Part shown: in pieces, positions 23,641-34,245 of the stretch | How the letters are laid out: each line of letters begins with the position of its first letter | How positions within the stretch are numbered: the first letter of the stretch is position 1 | DNA from: Ursus arctos | Taxonomy: Eukaryota > Chordata > Mammalia > Carnivora > Ursidae | Length of the DNA: 64,000 bases | Assembly (NCBI RefSeq): GCF_023065955.2 | Contig: NW_026623089.1 | Coordinates: 34,130,767 to 34,194,766, forward strand | Direction: 5' to 3' | Made by a program: the position numbers and the translations under genes | The notes under the pieces: generated by a model | What the model saw: the letters and a program-made list of their open reading frames with translations, nothing else | What the model was told of the DNA's origin: nothing | The model's database searches: none

Positions 23641-24734
23641 AATATAATTATTTCCTATAGTCTTATTGAAAATCTCTGTAGCCACATTCATATTTATCAC
23701 TTCTTGTGTACCAATTTTGGGGTCAGGGGAAAAATATAGTATTTATGCCTATAAAAGGTCTTGAAACACTGAGAAGCTTTCTTGTGGGACCTGTTTTTTT
23801 CTGTGATATATTTTCCTTATATCAGATAATTACTGATTTTCCTTTCTCTGACACACACTGGAAAAAGTATCATATGACTACAATTTTTTAGAATGTCTAC
23901 TAGGGTATGTTTCCCTAGTTTTTGGGCTGGGGCTTGAATCAAAAGTAGTATCAGAAATCCCTTGTAACTAGGCAAATATAACATTTATAATTAATCTCAA
24001 CCACATGTAACAGAAATCATCAACACAACACTGGCTTAAACAGAGAGATTTATTTCTCCCTCACGTAAAAGAAGTCTGGAACTTGGCTGGCATCTACTTT
24101 ATAGCAGTGAGAACTGGGGTAAAAATTAATAATGTCTAAACTTTCCTGATACCTGTAAATTAAAAGTAATGTTATCAAAGGGTTTTTGTAAAGATCTAAT
24201 GTGACAAACCCTGGCCTGGAACAAAGTAAATATTCAATAGATGTTAGGGAAAAAAATAATATCTATTATTTTATTATTACTGCTAGTTGTTTCCTCTATC
24301 AGCTCCTTTTTAGGTTTGCTGCTTTCTAGTACAGTTGATAAACTTCCAGAGATTTGGAGAATTTTCCAGACATAGCTGGAAGGCATCACTGTGCCACTAT
24401 TTACTGTAAACATTTGTTTTAAGCCTTCTGAGATGAATCCTGACACAGCAATATTACATCCTCCTGTCCTCAAAGAGTCCTGTAGAGATGACACTTCTTG
24501 GGGAGAAATAAGAGTTATGGGAGTCTGAATGCGGCCCTACTGCCTTGGGGCCGTGCTCTCACAGCTTACATAAATAGCTACCATTGGTATCCAGGGTGGT
24601 GGGCTACGTGATTCTGGAAAAAGGCATCCCTCATTCCTTTTGATTGGAATTTAGTAATTAAAATAAGATGGCCCAGTGTACAAGAATTCATCTGGATAAT
24701 GCTTTTAGACAAAGTATTCAAAGGTAAATTCACT

Positions 24735-25255
24735 TACTTTGTCTTATTCTGGGCTCTCCAAAAAGAAGGGCCTGAGATAAAGGACTTATATGCTATTTCT
24801 TTACTAGGGATCGTGAGCCCATGGAGCAGGATGGAGAGATGAAGAAAGTGAGGCAGGAAGACAGGGAGATGGAATGTTATGGGGTATAGGAGGGTGGGTT
24901 ACTGAGTTGGTTGCTGCTAATTGTTTGATCCCAAGGGACCATCATGACTGTTCTCCAAAAGCCAAATAAATTCTGTATCCAAATAGTCCACTGGAGAGAA
25001 GAGGAAGAATGTATTCACTGACTCCTGCCTGCCCCACACTTCCATGTTGCACATACATGGTGGGGTTTCAGGCACACAGACCTCTGGGTCAAAGGGAAGC
25101 CCCAAAGCAAAAAGCAGGAAGTACGGAGTGCAGGTGAGGCATGTCTTCTGTGCGCGTGTGAGGTTGCTCAGAGGCTACCATTATGCTGGTCTGTGCAGTG
25201 GCTGGAACAAGAGACTAGGGAGGCTGACAGAATGTGGGAGGGCACTGGGAAGTAT
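24735..25255. repeat. Unclassified ancient repeat candidate
   Basis: It starts 'ttattctgggctctccaaaa' and shows the general look of old mammalian LTRs ('gggctctccagaagagaa…gggataaggatt'). I could not assign a family. Confidence 0.25.
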
Positions 25256-25257
25256 CT

Positions 25258-25384
25258 GACATTCATTCATTCCACAAAATGTTACCGCAGACCTGCTAGA
25301 TTCCAGGTAAAGAGATAAGGGATGGTAGTTCGGTAGTAACCAAGACAACACAACTTTACCCTCAGGAAACTCGCTTGGATTTTT
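25258..25384 (-). mobile_element. L2 3' end fossil, reverse
   Basis: 'cattcattcattccacaaaatgtta', 'gctagattccagg', 'tttaccctcaggaaactcg' correspond to the reverse L2 tail. Adjacent to the first copy of the local duplication at 25385. Confidence 0.6.
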
Positions 25385-25545
25385 GTGAGCTTAAAAGGAG
25401 ATAAGTACTTAACATAAGGTCTATTAAAGAACTGCCCAACTGTCGTCAGCTGCTGTTAGTTTTATTTTGTGACACTGCTGAAAATGGGTAATACATCTGG
25501 GCTAGTTCCCAGAGATCTCTGTTGGTGACCTGCTCACAAGCCAAG
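25385..25545 (+). repeat. Local duplication, copy A
   Basis: Aligns by eye with 29360-29520. Shared blocks are 'taagtacttaacataagg', 'ctattaaag', 'tagtttt.ttttgtg', 'acatctg' and 'aagccag'. See the findings. Confidence 0.75.
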
Positions 25546-25562
25546 ACACCAGATGATTCTGC

Positions 25563-25740
25563 CTTTTTTTTTTTTTTTTAAGATTTTATTTATTTATTTG
25601 TGGGGGAGGGAGGGAGAACACAGAGGGAGAGCGAGAGGGAGAGGCAACTTCCTGCTGACCAGAGAGCCTGACACAGGACTCGATCCCAGGACCCTGGGAC
25701 CATCACCTGAGCTGAAGGCAGATAGCCACATAGGTGCCCC
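25563..25740 (-). mobile_element. CAN-SINE, left of a head-to-tail pair
   Basis: T run, 'aagattttatttatttattt', 'gcaacttcctgctgacc', and the head end 'agccacataggtgccccc'. It directly abuts the next SINE in the same orientation. Confidence 0.9.
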
Positions 25741-25951
25741 CACTTTTTTTTTTTTTTTTTTAAAGAACTACTTATTTGAGAGACAGCGAGCATGTGCGCA
25801 TGGGGGTGGAGGGAGAGGAAGAGAGAGAATCTAAAGCAGACTCCCCACTGACCCTGGAGCCCCATGAGGGGCTTGATTTCAGGACCGAGATCATGACCTG
25901 AGCCAAAATCAAGAGTTGGATGCCTCACCAACTGTGCTACCTAGGTGCCCC
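25741..25951 (-). mobile_element. CAN-SINE, right of a head-to-tail pair
   Basis: A T run follows the first SINE's head without unique sequence between. Body 'gactccccactgaccctggagc', head 'ctgtgctacctaggtgcccc'. The outer flanks share only 'tgattc', so no secure TSD was found. Confidence 0.9.
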
Positions 25952-27020
25952 TGATTCCATCATTTTTTAAAAGAATAAAGTATATGTATTAATTATTATG
26001 CTGAAAAATTCTGACTGCTAATGAGCAATCTGTTGAGAGACACTGTGAGGCCATGGAAATACCTTGCTCCCCAGTAAGACTTTCCTTTTTATCTTTAACG
26101 TTTACTGAGGATTTGTACCCAAACCAGTCTACATCATGATGGTTAAAACTTTCCAACTCCACTACTCCTTGCTGTGCATTACTTTTACAACTTCATCTGA
26201 TGGGGGGCGGGGGCCCAGAAATCCTCTAATAATAAAACAATGCTGGAAACTGCTGTGAAAACACAAGACCAGTGAAAAACATCCACTCTTTTCCAAGACT
26301 TGCAGGACTATAAATTTAGGAAGTACACAAAAAATTAAAAATGAGTCATGCAAAAGAAAATCATGCTTTTTGGCTTTAATCCTACTTTGAGTTCAGAACA
26401 TTAACCATACTTTGCATGCGATGAATATGGTCTAAATACAACAGTTGATGAGTTACATATATATTTTAAATTCAACAGATTATGTATTTATGATTGGGAA
26501 GCAGCCTTAAACATTTCTAAGCAGCAGCAATGTACAAAAAATTTACAAGTGGAAATAATACTGGCAAAGGGCCCTGTGCTTTTAGCCCAGAGCTAAACCA
26601 TAGATGTCTCAGGTTACTAAGAAAAAACACAAGACAACATTTTCCAAATTAAGAATTATGTGTTTTGGGGAGGGCAAGAGAGAGAATAACAGCTTATTCT
26701 TTGGCTTACAATACTCAACAGTTCGGAGTCATTACACTTAAAACCAGAGGGAGCGACTCCTAAGGTAGTCTGTGTTCTGAAGAGGAAAAGGAGCACGGAA
26801 ACAAACCATGGCTGTTTCTTTACTCAAATCCTTCACAAGGCTCAGCTGAAGACATTCTCACCTACACATTACTAAAGTCATTTCTATTCACAAGGGTAGA
26901 CATTTGGTAGTTACAAAGTTTTCGTTTAATAAATGACACAATTAACATTTTATTAATAAATCGTGTTTATTAACTGAAATTAATGATAACTGAAATTAAT
27001 GATAACATAAGAGTCTTCAT
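25952..27020. other. Unique sequence, no gene seen
   Basis: AT-rich, no open frame above 70 codons, no repeat family recognised. Confidence 0.4.
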
Positions 27021-27175
27021 AGGGCGCCTGGGTGGCCCAGTGGGTTAAGTAAGCATCAGACTCTTGATCTCAGCTCAGGTCTCGATCTCAGGGTTGTGGG
27101 TTCAAGCCCTGTGTTGGGCTCCATGCTGGGCATAGAGCCTACTTAAAAAACAAAACACACAAAGAAAAAAACCTG
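27021..27175 (+). mobile_element. CAN-SINE, head plus A-rich tail (older type)
   Basis: Head 'agggcgcctgggtggcccag', then 'cagctcaggtctcgatctcagg', 'gttgtgggttcaagcc', and a short A-rich tail without the usual CT-rich block. The approximate TSD TAAGAGTCT lies at 27008-27016 and 27176-27184. Confidence 0.9.
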
Positions 27176-27359
27176 TAAGAGTCTCTGTATCCTAAAGCAC
27201 ATATCCCACACCAAAGCAGGCACCTTTAGGAGGTCTGTGGGCAATCCACCAGTCTGCAACCCACTGGTCTACCAGCCCTGTAAGCAGGAAACACGGAGTA
27301 TGTGGAGGTGACTGAAATTTGCCTGTAGTGCAGCTGACTGTAGTAACTTTTCTACCCTC

Positions 27360-28560
27360 ATTTACAAGCACAAATGTGCTCTTTCCCCTGGTATTCTAAT
27401 CTCATTAGAGGCTTTTTATTAATACATTGTTCCTCCGAATACATAGGGTGCACCGTATTGGGAAATTGCAGGAAGGGAGCAAGAAGCATGTACTCATTTT
27501 CCCTTGTTTTTCTAGAATCCAGGCTGGTCCAACATAAAACTGCAGGTGAATCCAACCATCCATGTCCACAGGGAGACCTCGCCCATGGACCACACACCAC
27601 TGGACACTGTTAAGTCTTTTGTGGTGATTCCACTGTCTCCATCTTCCTGGCCCTGGCTGCAATTCTGGTCCAGGCGGCCAATACAGTCTCTGGGCCAAAG
27701 TTGTTACCACAGTGGTATGAACTCCCTCAAGAAGAGTGGTAACTCTTCAGGTCAGACACCCCCTGCTCAAGGTCAGAAGCTACTTCCAGAGGCTCAGTCC
27801 CCTCGGATCACAACTTTATCTTGGACTTTTCCAGAGATGTTTTCCCCTTGTTCACCTTTGATTTTCTTTACGACCTTGTCTGGATGTTGGCCTTCTTGGC
27901 TGTGACAGGAATATTCTTCTTCTTCTTCTTTTTTTTTTTAAGATTTAATTTATTTATTTGACAGAGAGAGAGGCAGTGAGAGAGGGAACACATGCAGGGA
28001 GAGCGGGAGAGGGAGAAGTGGGCTTCCCGCCGAGCAGGGAGCCCAACGTGGGGCTCAATCCCAGAACACTCAGATCATGACCTGACCTGGAGGCAGACAC
28101 TTAACGACTGAGCCACCCAGGTGCCCCGACAGGAATGTTCTTCTGATTTGGGTATTCACAGAGTCGCTTATGTGCTTCTGGTTTCTGTCGCTGGTGCTCA
28201 GCTTTAACCGATAGCACCAGGCCCATGCAGTGTCTCGGTGAAGCAGGTTGAATGGTGGTAGTTTACAGGGTAGTGGAGACATGGGTATCTTCTTCTGGTT
28301 TTAGGTGGTTGTTGCATTGTGTGTTCTCTTGTGGACAGGAAACTTTGTCCTCCTCCACTGTTCTTTCTTTTTCAGTCCCCATCACTGAGGTTCTTAATAA
28401 AGCTGATGTGCTTGACTCACTCAAGCTTGCTGTTCCTCTCATTTCCACCAACACACGTTTGAATTTGAGAGTCACATATTCTTCCTCTGACTTCTCTGTG
28501 GAGTTCTACTCATTACGTTTTGTGTTCTGCATAGTCTGAAAAGAGTTGATGCAAAGAAAA
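27360..28560 (-). pseudogene. Candidate minus-strand retro-pseudogene or lncRNA exon block (unidentified)
   Basis: This block has a more coding-like, non-repetitive texture than its surroundings. It contains several 70-119-codon frames on both strands that run into one another across single-base shifts, chiefly minus 27405-27710 and 28263-28475. A CAN-SINE (27921-28127) splits it. I do not recognise the protein, and no poly(A) tract or TSD marks its ends, so a retrocopy is only one reading. It could equally be unannotated non-coding sequence. Confidence 0.2.
27921..28127 (-). mobile_element. CAN-SINE (reverse)
   Basis: TTC-rich then T-rich tail, 'tttatttgacagagagagag', 'gggcttcccgccgagcaggg', head 'gactgagccacccaggtgcc'. 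The 17-bp TSD beginning GACAGGAAT lies at 27904-27920 and 28128-28144, with one mismatch. Confidence 0.95.
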
Positions 28561-28756
28561 TTCTGACTTCTGGCTCAAGATTGCTCTTTTAGAAGTTTTA
28601 TCCCACGTCCTGCCACCCAAAGGCACTCTCGAGTCCATCATTCTAAAATGATGTATATTCACTATTAGAAATGCAGTAAGTCAGATGTTTCGCCCTAGAT
28701 AAATTAATTTTCAAATCCTTAGAGTGCTAAAATGAGTTCAAAAAGAACAGCTGGAT

Positions 28757-28929
28757 GGGGTGCCTGGGTGGCTCAGTCGTTAAGCATCTGCTTTTGGCTC
28801 GGGAGGTAATCCCAGGGTCCTGGGATTGAGCTCCGCATCGGGCTCCCTGCTCCGCTGGGAGCCTGCTTCTTCCTCTCCCACTCCCCCTGCTTGTGTTCCC
28901 TCTCTAGCTGGCTGTCTCTCTCTGTCAAA

Positions 28930-28968
<39 letters not shown>

Positions 28969-28986
28969 AATCTAAAAAAAAAAAAA
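28757..28986 (+). mobile_element. CAN-SINE, bear-type with expanded (AAAT)n tail
   Basis: Head 'gtgcctgggtggctcagtcg', 'gctccgctgggagcctgctt', 'cactccccctgcttgtgttc', then about eleven AAAT units (28926-28971) and an A run. The 16-bp TSD AAAAAGAACAGCTGGA / AAAAAGAACAGTTGGA lies at 28741-28756 and 28987-29002. Confidence 0.95.
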
Positions 28987-29239
28987 AAAAAGAACAGTTG
29001 GACAGGTGCAAAAGCCCTCAAAAGGGAGTTGAGCTGTAGAGAACTGGCTTCAAGTGATGTGGCCTCATTCCCCTAGAATACCTTACAGAGTGGCCTTCAC
29101 ATTTTCCCTGAATGATTGAACCTAGCTGGGATAAGGATGTAAATTTGAGTTTGAATTCAGAGCTGCTGACTTTGTAAAACCGGAGTTGCACCCCATTCTC
29201 TCTTCCTCTGTGTAGCCTAGACTTCACCCACCAAAGAAC

Positions 29240-29440
29240 ATGGTTTATGGAGCCATCCAGACGGGGGTTCAAATTCTGAGTTTTCATTTTCTACCAATGT
29301 GATCTTGGACAAGTCACATCACTTCTTTTAAATTTCCTGATTCATATATGGGGGTTGTTGTGAGTCTTATTAAAGGAGGTAAGTACTTAACATAAGGCCT
29401 ATTAAAGTAAGTGCTCAATAATTACTGGCTATTATTATTA
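29240..29440 (+). mobile_element. MIR fossil
   Basis: 'atggagccatccagacgggggttcaaattctg', 'gatcttggacaagtcacatcactt', 'gggggttgttgtgag', 'gtgctcaataattactggc' is a clear MIR body and tail. Its 3' part overlaps copy B of the local duplication. Confidence 0.8.
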
Positions 29441-29520
29441 GTTTTGTTTTGTGCTAAAAATGCACACTACATCTGTTAATGTTTCTTTCCAAGGGATCTC
29501 CACCCTGTTTATAAGCCAGG
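29360..29520 (+). repeat. Local duplication, copy B
   Basis: Partner of 25385-25545. This copy begins inside a MIR 3' end and extends about 90 bp into non-repeat DNA that is also shared, so MIR alone does not explain the match. Confidence 0.75.
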
Positions 29521-29964
29521 GATGAATGGGTTGGTTATAATGAGTTAAGTTCAGCTTACACAATTGGAAAAACATCGAGTTAACCATGGTACAAGTTAAT
29601 TTCTCTCCCACTTTAAAGGCAGACCATAGACTCTGCTCCACAAAATCCCCAGGATCTGGGTTCCTAGTCTATTGTGTCATCTCCATTTCCAAGAGCACCT
29701 CATGGTACAAGATGGTGGCTATAATTCCAGGCATCTGGTTTTCATTCCAGCCAACAGGAAGGAAATTGAGATGATAAAAGGGTGATGCCAGCTGATTCTT
29801 AAAGTGAGTTTCTGGAAGGTGCTACGTTAATTTATGTTTACATTTCATTGACCAAAAAGTTGTTTCATGGCTTCAAATAGCTGGAAGGGAAAATGTAGTA
29901 TTTACTCTGGGTAGCCATGTGTCCAACTAAAATTGCCGTTACTACGGAAGAGGAGGAGAAGCTA

Positions 29965-29991
29965 AATGATAATTTGAAGCCAATTATCATT
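29965..29991. promoter_or_regulatory. Inverted pair of TAAT-type homeodomain sites (candidate enhancer)
   Basis: AATGATAATT (29965-29974), 7-nt spacer, then its exact reverse complement AATTATCATT (29982-29991). Within 140 bp lie AATTAATAAG (30076), a TCF/LEF-like CCTTTGATC at 30116 and a GATA-like CTTATCA at 30124. No repeat family is recognised over this stretch. Function is inferred from motifs only. Confidence 0.3.
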
Positions 29992-30159
29992 CTGTGGCAC
30001 AGAGAGCCACTCTCAGGCAGCCAGAGTGGGAAGAATCTTCAGACTCTGATGGTACTTGATGGCACAGGAGAAAATAATTAATAAGTAAGTGGTTGGCGCT
30101 GATAAATTGGATTTGCCTTTGATCTTATCAAGAAAATATGATCTGGAAATGCTCTGTCC

Positions 30160-30440
30160 AAAGAGTTAGCCACTAGCTACACATGACTATCGAGCATTTG
30201 AAATGTGGCTGGTCCAACTGGAGATGTTTCTTAAGATATACACTGGATTTTGAAGACTTAGTATAAGAATGTAAAAAACCTCAATTTTTTTTACAGTGCC
30301 TACATGTTGAAATAATATTTTGCATGTACTGGATTAAATAAAGTATTATTGAAATTAATTTCACCAGCTTAGTTTTACTTCTTAAATTTAAAAGTATATA
30401 TGTGGCTTGCACTATTTTTCCACTGTCCCAAATCTAAAAG
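30160..30440. mobile_element. Old hAT/Charlie-like DNA transposon fossil (uncertain)
   Basis: 'tgctctgtccaaagagttagccactagctacacatg' and 'gcatttgaaatgtggctgg' resemble the well-known mammalian DNA-transposon sequence 'GTCCAATA.GGTAGCCACTAGCCACATG…TTGAAATGTGGCTA'. The matching other terminus is not clear. Confidence 0.5.
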
Positions 30441-30926
30441 AGCCTATCTCCTCAGGCAGGAGAGTCTATATAATACAGAGAGGGATCACATGATTAAATA
30501 AATGACTAAACAAAACGAGAATTTCTCTAACACGGGACTCAGAGAGCAAGATTCTGGTACCACACCTGGAACTGTTGTCCAAAGGAGGTGGTTCTGTGTT
30601 CCTTGCCCGTGACAGGCTTGTCCCCACAAGGGACAGATCTTAATGTCACCAGTCCCTAAGAGCAGCCAAGTGACCTCCACCTCATCTATGGCTCTAGTTC
30701 AGTGACCCACTCTACCATTCCATTTTCAGTTTACCCCTAGCTTTTCTATGAGTATTTCCACACAGTGAGAAACTATTAAGCCTAGTGATCTGCTTGGATG
30801 AAATGACATTTCTGAACTTCAACTTAAAAGACTGGAATGCTAATGTTGAGAAAATGTATTTGTCGTCAGAGGGTTTGCTTTTTTTCCCTCCTTCCTGTCA
30901 AAGATCCCGGGTTATCTAGGGCATTG

Positions 30927-31112
30927 GTTCTTCAAGTATGGTCTGTGGACCAGCAGCATCAGTATGACCTGGGAGCTTGTTAGAAATGGAAATTCTCTGG
31001 CCTCTCCCCAGACCTAATGAATCAGAAACTGGGGTGTGGCCCAGCACTCGGTGTTTTAACAAGCCTTCCAAATGATTACTGATGTTAGCTCAAGTTTCGA
31101 GAACCATTAGTT
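30927..31112 (-). mobile_element. MER5A hAT-Charlie fossil
   Basis: 'agtatggtctgtggaccagcagcatcag', 'ctgggagcttgttagaaatg', 'gacctaatgaatcagaaact', 'gtgttttaacaagcc', and 'tttcgagaaccattag' are MER5A in the expected order. A non-autonomous DNA transposon fossil. Confidence 0.9.
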
Positions 31113-31256
31113 TAAAGTCATAGTTTTCTTAAAAAATAGATCATCTCCCTAAGATGTATCTAGGAGTGCTTTTTTTTTTCAAGGCTTATCCTGTTTAATG
31201 TAATAGGTTGTGAAAGGGAAAGTATGCAGGAATTATTACCTTTTGGTTATAAATAA

Positions 31257-31270
31257 GTGTGATATCACAC
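31257..31270. repeat. 14-bp perfect palindrome
   Basis: GTGTGATATCACAC. Its significance is unknown. Confidence 0.9.
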
Positions 31271-31399
31271 ACTTGCTGGCTTCTCAGTGAGTACAATTTG
31301 GTAAGAAAAAGAGAGCTTTGAAAAATACCTGAAAAATATAAGGTATTGGAAGCTATTTTTGGGTATGAGTGTCCTTAGCATACCTCTTCTTCTTCTTCT

Positions 31400-31592
31400 T
31401 TTTAATTTTAAAGATTTTATTTATTTCTTTGACAGAGAGACAGAGCGAGCACAGCAGGGGGAGCAGCAGACAGAGGGAGGAGCAGGCTCCCCGCTGAGCA
31501 AGGAGCCCAATGTGGGGCTCAATATCAGGACCCTGGGATCATGACCTGAGCCGAAGGGAGATGCTTAACTAACTGAGCCACCCAGGCGCCCC
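31400..31592 (-). mobile_element. CAN-SINE (reverse)
   Basis: Preceded by a (TTC)n stretch from 31384. Then 'aaagattttatttatttctt', 'ggctccccgctgagcaagga', head 'actgagccacccaggcgccc'. No clear TSD, possibly because the TTC expansion obscured it. Confidence 0.95.
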
Positions 31593-32637
31593 TCTAAGTG
31601 ACATTCTTTATTTTCTCAGACAGCTGTTCTCACTTCCCCACTTTTTATCATGTGAACAGTTTTATTCTGTAAAGTCTTTCCCCACTCTTAATCCCTTAAT
31701 AAGTCTGTGCTTGGCTCTGCTGATATCCGAACCCAGTTCTTCCAAGGTACAGGGTCTACAATTCCACTCTTGAAATATGATGCAAGATGACAGCTGCAGC
31801 TAGCAGCAGTAGGGAGAATGTACGGCACCATCCATCGCTTGGGAACCTGCAAAGATGCCAGGCACACAGACGGTGGGCCAACCTCCGCTTGCTGAGCAGT
31901 GCCCCCTCAACTCCACTCCAGGGGACTGGCATTTGCCCCAGAGACTCTGAGTACTCCTGACTTTCTGGAACTGCTGATGGAGTTATACCTCAGACTCTGG
32001 CCCTCCTGTCAGCAGATTATTCCTTTTGGGGTAGGGATTAGGTGGGGTAGGGGTGGGATATTACTGGATCTGAAAACTGATGCCTTGCCCTTTCCAGCTC
32101 TTGCACAGGCAGGCATCAACAATGTGGATGCAGTTTTATAGTTTCTAAGACACTTCCAGATTTCATCATTTATGAAGCAACTTCACCTCTCTGAGAGGGG
32201 AGCAAGGAGTTACCATCATCAGTTTTATAGATGAGATAACAGATCTGGAAGGCTGCCATCTCTTCTCACGTGCCTCAAACAAGAAAAGGCGAAGTTGAGC
32301 CTACAGCAAGGCTTTATGTCAACTTGACCTTTGGTTTACCAACTCCCCCTTGCTAAATGGGTAAAATCTCACACTAAAAACCCCAAGGGGCATCTTAATG
32401 GCTTTGTTTGGTGAAGATTTGACACAATGAATGCATTTATGGAAAACGCACTTGTATTCAGATTACAAGTGGCCATCACACCCATTACTTTATGTAGTTT
32501 CTATGACGACCTTACACCTTATGTAGATGCTTTTGTTATTCTTGGTTTATTGCCGACAAAATACAGGCTGGAGTAGGATGGGTAGCTTGCTCTACTCACA
32601 ACAGAACCAACCTCTGCCCACCACGTTCAACAAACTC
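31593..32637. other. Unique sequence, no gene seen
   Basis: One 80-codon frame at 31899-32141 on the plus strand lacks recognisable features. Nothing else was found. Confidence 0.4.
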
Positions 32638-32653
32638 CTCTTTGCTATAAATT

Positions 32654-32855
32654 CTTTTTTTTTTTTTAAAGATTTTATTTATTTATTCGACAGAGATAGA
32701 GACAGCCAGCGAGAGACGGAGCACAAGCAGGGGGAGTGGGAGAGGAAGAAGCAGGCTCATAGTGGAGGAGCCTGATGTGGGGCTCGATCCCATAACGCCG
32801 GGATCACGCCCTGAGCCAAAGGCAGACGCTTAACCGCTGTGCCACCCAGGCGCCC
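32654..32855 (-). mobile_element. CAN-SINE, young bear-type subfamily (reverse)
   Basis: Carries 'attcgacagagatagagaca', 'ggctcatagtggaggagcc', 'ataacgccgggatcacgccc' and head 'cgctgtgccacccaggcgcc', variants shared with 42213, 54114 and 58477. The 16-bp TSD CTCTTTGCTATAAATT / CTCTCTGCTATAAATT lies at 32638-32653 and 32856-32871. Low divergence between copies suggests a recent subfamily. Confidence 0.95.
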
Positions 32856-32932
32856 CTCTCTGCTATAAATTTTAAACTGAAAGGAAAGGAGATGAATGCA
32901 GTGAGGCAGGGTAGCTCAAACCATTTCTGTTT

Positions 32933-33114
32933 CATTTTTTAAATTTTTTAAAAGATTTTTATTTATTTGAGAGAGAGAGAAAGCACAAGCAGGGGAAGGG
33001 GCAGAGGAAGAGGGAGAAGCAGACTCCCTGGATGCGGGGCTAGATTCCAGAACCTTGGGATCATGACCTGAGCTGAAGGCAGATGCTTAACCAACTGAGC
33101 CACCCAGACACCCC
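32933..33114 (-). mobile_element. CAN-SINE (reverse)
   Basis: 'aaaagatttttatttatttg', 'gcagactccctggatgcggg' (a shortened middle), head 'actgagccacccagacaccc'. Flanked by AAACCATTTCTGTTT / AAAGTATTTCTGTTT at 32918-32932 and 33115-33129. Confidence 0.9.
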
Positions 33115-33639
33115 AAAGTATTTCTGTTTTGGAAATAACAGATGCTTGGGAGTCTCCCACCTGCTTCCATGATCTCTGTGGAGCTCTAGGGGTGGGAGCA
33201 AACGCCCCGGGTGATGATTCTGATTGGCTGAAGCTGGGAAACGCTGCATCAGAGAGTACTACAATTTGTTTCCTTTAAACGCCTCGATTTTTTCATAGGA
33301 GGTGTTTCTTTCTGATGGGTATTTTGGTTGGGTCTTTGGGAAGGAGGTCAGTGAGAGGACTTCACCACTGGATCTTTTACTTTCGTCTTTACGCACAATT
33401 TTCTATCCATCTGAGGTTTGGCTTCCCTGGATAGCAACTGCGACTGTAATTAAATTTCATCTGGTGAAACATTGACCTGGTTCAGATAATTTTAGGTTTA
33501 AGTTTCATCCTCTGAGGGATAGCTGTCTCTTCCATCTTGCAGATTCTGAGTAGCTCCGAGTTACAACTCTTCTGAAAACAGACATCAGTTGTTAAATTGA
33601 CTCTTAAATATTCCCTGTCAAGGATTTCCACTGTCGAAT

Positions 33640-33867
33640 GACTCTGGGACTTTCAACCAGCATCAGCATCATCAGAGAGCTTGTTAGAAATGCAGAAGCT
33701 CAGGGGCGCCTGGGTGGCACAGTCGTTAAGCGTCTGCCTTCGGCTCAGGGCGTGATCCCGGTGTTCTGGGATCGAGCCCCACATCAGGCTCCTCCGCTAG
33801 GAGCCTGCTTCTTCCTCTCCCACTCCCCCTGCTTGTGTTCCCTCTCTCGCTGTCTGTCTCTGTCAAA

Positions 33868-33906
<39 letters not shown>

Positions 33907-34045
33907 AATCTTAAAAAAGAAAAGAAAAGAAAGAAATGCAGAAGCTCAGATTCTGCCTCAGGTGTACTGAATCAGAATCTGCACTCAGCAAGATGTCCCA
34001 GAGATTCATTTGTACATTAACATTTGAGAAGCACTGGTTTAGGAC
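33640..34045 (-). mobile_element. MER5A fossil split by a SINE
   Basis: Left part 'tttcaaccagcatcagcatc', 'gagcttgttagaaatgcag'. Right part 'gattctgcctcaggtgtac', 'gaatcagaatctgcact', 'tttgagaagcactgg'. Together they form one MER5A interrupted by the SINE at 33704-33931. Confidence 0.85.
33704..33931 (+). mobile_element. CAN-SINE, bear-type, in MER5A
   Basis: Head 'gggcgcctgggtggcacagt', 'cagggcgtgatcccggtgtt', 'gctcctccgctaggagcctg', then about nine AAAT units and an AG-rich end. A perfect 18-bp TSD AGAAATGCAGAAGCTCAG lies at 33686-33703 and 33932-33949. The perfect TSD implies a fairly recent insertion. Confidence 0.98.
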
Positions 34046-34079
34046 ACCTTTTCTTTCAGTAATAGTTACAATGTAATAG

Positions 34080-34245
34080 GTATCCACTATCTCTCAGGGG
34101 AGGTACTTCACTTTTAAAATCTGGTCCTACAATGACCCTGAAGGGAAAGAATTATTATCCTCAATCTATGGAGGAGGAAACTGGTTCTGAGAGATTTAAC
34201 CACTTGCCCAATTAGTAGGTAATGAATGAAGTGGAATTAAAGGAG
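34080..34245 (-). mobile_element. MIR fossil, reverse
   Basis: 'aaagaattattatcctcaatctatggaggaggaaactggttctgag' and 'gatttaaccacttgcccaatta' are the reverse complement of the MIR core. Confidence 0.75.

Noticed and set aside
25590..25931. 113-codon minus frame with a Lys-rich centre
   Set aside because: It is translated SINE sequence; the Lys run is the A/T tail between the two SINEs.
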